Below are positions 6,575-9,490 of a stretch of 9,490 bases of DNA, in pieces; the stretch's first letter is position 1; each line of letters begins with the position of its first letter. The position numbers were made by a program, and so were the translations under genes. The notes beneath the pieces were generated by a model that saw only the letters and a program-made list of their open reading frames with translations, was not told the origin of the DNA and made no database searches. Source of the stretch: CAYLLT01 sp964591605 (GTDB lineage: Bacteria > Planctomycetota > Phycisphaerae > UBA1845 > PWPN01); assembly GCA_964591605.1 (NCBI GenBank), contig CAZQEN010000303.1, positions 1 to 9,490 of the forward strand, given 5' to 3'.

Positions 6575-7036
6575 TTGCCGGCGTGCTTACCGTCCATGCT
6601 GAGCTGATCATCTTGATCTTTGGCTGGCGGTTACTGTTGCCCATCGACCGGCTGGGTTTCACCGCCGCCATCATGCGGCACATCATCGGGCAAGGCTGAG
6701 TCTGGGGCAACGGCCCACGGCGGGAACACAATCCAAATGCCGGGACTGGGCTAAGCCCGACAACCACAGCTTTCGCAGAGCCGCGAGCACTGATTTGTTC
6801 ATGGTTCACTCTCCCGTTTGAATACCATAGCCCTCCCCGAAGCCGTGCTTGCTGCTCGGGTTCTGCCAGTTCCGCTGGGCCGACGAGTCTTGTCGAGCTT
6901 CCCCTGCTCGATCTCGCGGAACGATTCGCGCCGGCTCCAGCTCAACCGTGCCCCAGCAATCAATTCGGCCGGCTCTGAACCCTGTGGCGCCTCCAACCCG
7001 GCAATCACTTTGGCCGGTTTGGCCGGCCGGAACACT
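6575..7036. other. No convincing gene; probable decayed sequence
   Basis: Nothing here is recognisable as a protein family. On the - strand a 39-codon ORF (6802 down to 6683, beginning MNKSVLAALRKLWLSG) has a good GGGAGAG ribosome binding site at 6809-6815 but no identifiable product and ends soon after. A 17-bp near-repeat, GCAATCAATTCGGCCGG at 6956-6972 and GCAATCACTTTGGCCGG at 7001-7017 (15 of 17 identical), lies 45 bases apart. Several GGCCGG palindromes sit next to the second copy. Confidence 0.45.
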
Positions 7037-7239
7037 TCAGACGACGGCCCACCCTGCGTCAGATGCAGTGGAACGGAGCAGTTCTGACACACCGCCCCCG
7101 TAGGGTGTCGCATTGATGTGCAACACTCTCACTCCCTGAAGATCTTGCCCAGGCTGACCGACCGGTCCAGAATGGAATCGGGAGCGATTCCTCGGTAACT
7201 CTCCATCGATCGATCACCAACGTCGACAAGTTCGAGCAT
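7037..7239 (-). pseudogene. Decayed N-terminus of a TreT-like trehalose synthase / family 4-type glycosyltransferase
   Basis: An ATG at 7239 with AGGAG nine bases upstream begins MLELVDVGDRSMESYRGI, continues SILDRSVSLGKIFRE and stops at TGA 7129-7131. In another frame, overlapping this stop, bases 7132-7037 encode VRVLHINATPYGGGVSELL, then RST and DAGWAVV. Together these match the start of TreT-like retaining glycosyltransferases: a short N-terminal helix region, then the first Rossmann strand with the NATPYGGGV sugar-nucleotide loop. One base appears to have been lost between the two parts. The second part jumps from LLRST to DAGWAVV, where family members carry about ten more residues (PLLxDLGL-like), so there is a small deletion too, and the remaining ~350 residues are absent. 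In the family, the enzyme joins NDP-glucose and glucose to make trehalose. This copy cannot work. Confidence 0.75.
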
Positions 7240-7245
7240 ATTCGA

Positions 7246-7365
7246 TCACTCCTGTACGATTGTTCGGGAAATCGGAGACGCGTATGACCTCGCCGATTTC
7301 AGGGCCTCGGACAGCCCGGCAACGGTCTGCGCCTGGAGGAGGGCCCGCACATTCGAGAGCACATC
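7246..7365 (-). pseudogene. Possible C-terminal remnant of an unrecognised protein
   Basis: Between TAG (7366-7368) and TGA (7246-7248) a 39-codon frame reads DVLSNVRALLQAQTVAGL and then SEALKSARSYASPISRTIVQE. It looks like the helical C-terminus of a real protein and has high GC at third positions, but there is no start codon with a ribosome binding site. Its stop falls inside the leader of the glycosyltransferase remnant, seven bases before that ATG, as in an operon. I infer that the tail of an upstream gene was left when the region was deleted. The family is not recognised. Confidence 0.3.
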
Positions 7366-7380
7366 CTACCGTCGACCCGT

Positions 7381-7563
7381 TCAAGTACCGATGACTCCGC
7401 GGATGGCATCGCTGGTGACGGAGCTGATCAGCGCATTCACAAAGGAAATAAGCTGTCCTTCCGCGATGTACCGGAAGTCGGAGGGGTTGAAACATCCGAG
7501 CTGAAGCAGCACGGGGCTGCTCGCCAAGAGCGTGGAGAAGAGGCTGCCTTTGACGAGTCGCAT
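7381..7563 (-). CDS. Small putative lipoprotein (60 aa) downstream of the efflux pump
   Basis: The ATG at 7563 has AAAGGA (7571-7576) seven bases upstream, and the frame ends at TGA 7381-7383. The 60-residue product starts MRLVKGSLFSTLLASSPVLL, then QLGCFNPSDF: a basic start, a hydrophobic core and an LGC lipobox-like site that would place Cys24 at the mature N-terminus. The remainder is a short amphipathic stretch (FVNALISSVTSDAIRGVIGT). Short lipoprotein-like proteins of this style occur widely in planctomycetes, without known function. It starts 27 bases after the efflux pump's stop on the same strand, so co-transcription is likely. Another frame over the same bases is open (7585-7214), but it lacks these features. 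Confidence 0.6.
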   Translation of the reverse strand: MRLVKGSLFSTLLASSPVLLQLGCFNPSDFRYIAEGQLISFVNALISSVTSDAIRGVIGT

Positions 7564-7590
7564 GAGCCATTCCTTTCTTGAGCACGTGCG

Positions 7591-9490
7591 CTATGCGCCC
7601 CTGGAGGCGGCCGTCACGTCTTCGGACCTGCGGCGCGTCCGCCAGAGCTCGAACCGCTTGGCCATATCAAAGATTACTGGATAGATCAGAAGCTCCATGA
7701 TGAAGCTGGTGGCCAACCCGCCGATCATCGGGGCGGCGAGGCGGCGCATGGTGTCGGCACCCGTGCCTTCAGCCCAGAGAAGGGGTACGAGGCCGATAAA
7801 GGTCGTGGCGACGGTCATCGTCTTGGGCCGGATTCGCATGACCGCCCCGTCGTGGATGGCGTGCCATAGATCGCCAAGGCTCCGCATTCGACCCTCGGCT
7901 TTGAACCGCTCGTAACTGTTGTCCAGGTAGAGAAGCATGACCATGCCAGTCTCGGCATCCAGGCCGGCCAAGGCGATCATGCCGATGTAGACGGCCAGCG
8001 ACAGGTTGTAGTCCAGGGCGTAGAGCATCCAGATGGCCCCGACCAGACTGAACGGTACCGCCAGCAGAACCACGATCGTCCGGAACCAGGATCGCGAATG
8101 GAAATACAGCAGAAGTACAATCACCACCGCGGTGAAGGGGATCACCAACTTGAGCCGTGCGGTCGCGGCCTGAATGTACTCATATTGGCCCGACCACATG
8201 ATGCTGTACCCCGCTGGCAACGGCACTGTCGCGGCAATACGCTGCTTGGCCCGATCTATCCAGCCCACAATGTCAGTGGTGGTGAGGTCTACATAGATCC
8301 AGGCGGTCTTGCGCGCGTTCTCGCTCTTGATGGACGGCGGGCCCTTGTGGATACGGATATCCGCGAGTTGCGCCAGCGGCACCTGCACTCCGGCGGGAGT
8401 GGCCACCAACGTTCGCCGCAGGGCGGGCAGGTTGTCGCGCAACTCGCGCTTGTATCGCAGATTGACCGGATACCTTTCGAGCCCCTCGACCGTCGTCGTG
8501 ATGTTCATTCCCCCCTGGGCAGCGAGGATGATGTTCTCAACATCCTCGATTCTCAGACCGTACCGCGCGATCTCGTCCCGGTTAATCTTGAAATCGAGAT
8601 AATTGCCTCCGACGGTCTTCTCCGGGTACGCGCTCAGCGTTCCGGGCAAGGTCCGGACCTGAGAGGCGATACGTTCAGCCAAATCGGCAAGGACGGACAG
8701 ATCATCGCCCATGATTTTGATGCCCACGGGGGTCTTGATGCCTGTCGATAGCATGTCGATCCGGGTCTTGATCGGCATGGTCCATGCGTTGGTCACGCCG
8801 GGGAAACTCACCACATCGTTCAGGCCGGCGACATGCTCTGCGCCCTCCTCGAATCCATAGATGAGTTCATCGACATCAATGGGCCGATGTTCCGGCCAGA
8901 AGTAACCGAGGCCGGTATAGCGTTTGGCCCAGCCGGGCAGGAAAGAGAACCAACGCCGGACATGTCGCTTACGCCACCTATCACGGTTGGGCTCCAGCAT
9001 GATCGTGGTCTCGACCATACTGAGGGGCGCCGGGTCGGTGGCAGTGTCCGCCCGCCCGATTTTCCCGAATACGTGGTGTACTTCGGGGAACGTCTTGATC
9101 AAAGCGTCGGTTTGCTGGAGAAGTTCCCGTGCTTTGGTAATGCTAATCCCTGGATCGGTGGTCGGCATGTACAGCAGGTCGCCTTCGTCCAGCGGCGGCA
9201 TGAATTCGCGTCCGAACCCTGGAAAAGTCTCAGCCAGGCGAGGGAATCGCGCGGCCAGTCGCTCTCCCACTACCGGCAGGCTCTGGACCCCGAAGAGAGG
9301 AACGACGCTGACGGCCATCAGCAGGATGGCGAGAACCAGCGTGGTTCTTGGGATCCGCATGACCAACACGAAGAATGGATGGTAAACCCACTGCAGGACC
9401 TTGCTGATTGGATTGGCGTGCTCGTGGATGATTTTCTGCGGCACGAGTAGCATACCAGCCAGTACCATCCACCCCCCCATGATCCAATGG
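7591..9490 (-). CDS. cusA: CusA-type heavy-metal (Cu/Ag) RND efflux pump, C-terminal two thirds
   Basis: The frame is open to the right window edge (HWI before the first internal Met) and ends at TAG 7591-7593, leaving 632 visible residues; family members have about 1050. Visible hallmarks, numbered from the Met at 9480, are EFMPPLDEGDLLYMPTTDPG (~92-111), GKIGRADTATDPAP with LSMVETTI (~139-160), RIDMLSTGIKTPVGIK (~240-255), ENARKTAWIYVDL (~387-399), a run of transmembrane helices from ~445, GLDAETGMVMLLYLD (~506-520), RIRPKTMTV (~549-557) and RLAAPMIGGL (~580-589). The IDMLSTGIK form points to the Cu(I)/Ag(I) CusA/SilA group rather than CzcA. The pump sits in the inner membrane and works with a periplasmic adaptor and an outer-membrane channel, not seen here. 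Compared with Escherichia coli CusA from memory, there are extra residues at ~63-90 and ~168-207. Confidence 0.92.
   Translation of the reverse strand, partial: HWIMGGWMVLAGMLLVPQKIIHEHANPISKVLQWVYHPFFVLVMRIPRTTLVLAILLMAVSVVPLFGVQSLPVVGERLAARFPRLAETFPGFGREFMPPLDEGDLLYMPTTDPGISITKARELLQQTDALIKTFPEVHHVFGKIGRADTATDPAPLSMVETTIMLEPNRDRWRKRHVRRWFSFLPGWAKRYTGLGYFWPEHRPIDVDELIYGFEEGAEHVAGLNDVVSFPGVTNAWTMPIKTRIDMLSTGIKTPVGIKIMGDDLSVLADLAERIASQVRTLPGTLSAYPEKTVGGNYLDFKINRDEIARYGLRIEDVENIILAAQGGMNITTTVEGLERYPVNLRYKRELRDNLPALRRTLVATPAGVQVPLAQLADIRIHKGPPSIKSENARKTAWIYVDLTTTDIVGWIDRAKQRIAATVPLPAGYSIMWSGQYEYIQAATARLKLVIPFTAVVIVLLLYFHSRSWFRTIVVLLAVPFSLVGAIWMLYALDYNLSLAVYIGMIALAGLDAETGMVMLLYLDNSYERFKAEGRMRSLGDLWHAIHDGAVMRIRPKTMTVATTFIGLVPLLWAEGTGADTMRRLAAPMIGGLATSFIMELLIYPVIFDMAKRFELWRTRRRSEDVTAASRGA

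Noticed and set aside
6391..6699. + strand ORF of 102 codons through the hairpin array
   Set aside because: It translates hairpins and tRNA-like sequence, has no ribosome binding site, and gives no known family; no integrase motif is visible.
6799..7113. - strand ORF of 104 codons overlapping the TreT relic
   Set aside because: It runs across the NATPYGGGV segment in a different frame, so its start is out-of-frame translation. The rest is unrecognised.
7214..7585. - strand ORF of 123 codons overlapping the small lipoprotein and the relics
   Set aside because: It crosses the lipoprotein ORF and two decayed fragments in another frame, and its product looks like out-of-frame translation.
8098..8751. 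+ strand ORF of 217 codons opposite the efflux pump
   Set aside because: Antisense shadow of a well-conserved CusA frame in GC-rich DNA.

Overview
The window is GC-rich DNA, most likely from a planctomycete (Planctomycetota). The inference rests on style rather than a marker gene: a thrombospondin-type-3 repeat protein with a Cys/Gly C-terminal sorting-like tail, a secreted Tyr/Pro- and Gly/Arg/Ser-rich low-complexity protein, an NPCBM-bearing alpha-galactosidase, and a tiny lipoprotein-like ORF. No ribosomal or other phylogenetic marker is present, so this is moderate confidence.

Left part (1-3161, + strand): the C-terminal end of a Ca-binding-repeat surface protein runs in from the left edge and stops at 1037. 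A 144-base gap holds an extended -10 promoter next to a perfect 12-bp palindrome. Then comes a 659-residue secreted protein with a helical, TPR-like N-terminal half and a very repetitive basic C-terminal half. Middle (3244-5724, - strand): a convergent, secreted alpha-galactosidase of the GH36/clan GH-D type with an N-terminal NPCBM domain. Its reading frame stays open for a further 237 bases upstream of the chosen start.

The interval 5725-7380 is the accessory-looking part and holds no convincing intact gene. It contains the 5' half of a tRNA-Arg(CCU), acceptor strand through anticodon arm. About 200 bases later there is a stretch that can supply the matching T-stem and 3' acceptor strand. 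Between them lie three hairpins with the same CCGGT/ACCGG stem as the anticodon arm. Further right, on the - strand, are decayed gene fragments, including the recognisable N-terminus of a TreT-like trehalose synthase/glycosyltransferase broken by a frameshift and apparently deleted downstream.

Right part (7381-9490, - strand): the C-terminal two thirds of a CusA-type heavy-metal RND efflux pump, truncated by the window edge, followed after 27 bases by a 60-codon lipoprotein-like ORF that is probably co-transcribed. The pump would export Cu(I)/Ag(I) together with partners outside the window. The galactosidase and the two secreted proteins suggest an envelope-rich, polysaccharide-degrading lifestyle. 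The tRNA remnant and pseudogenes mark a recombination-prone junction between these blocks.
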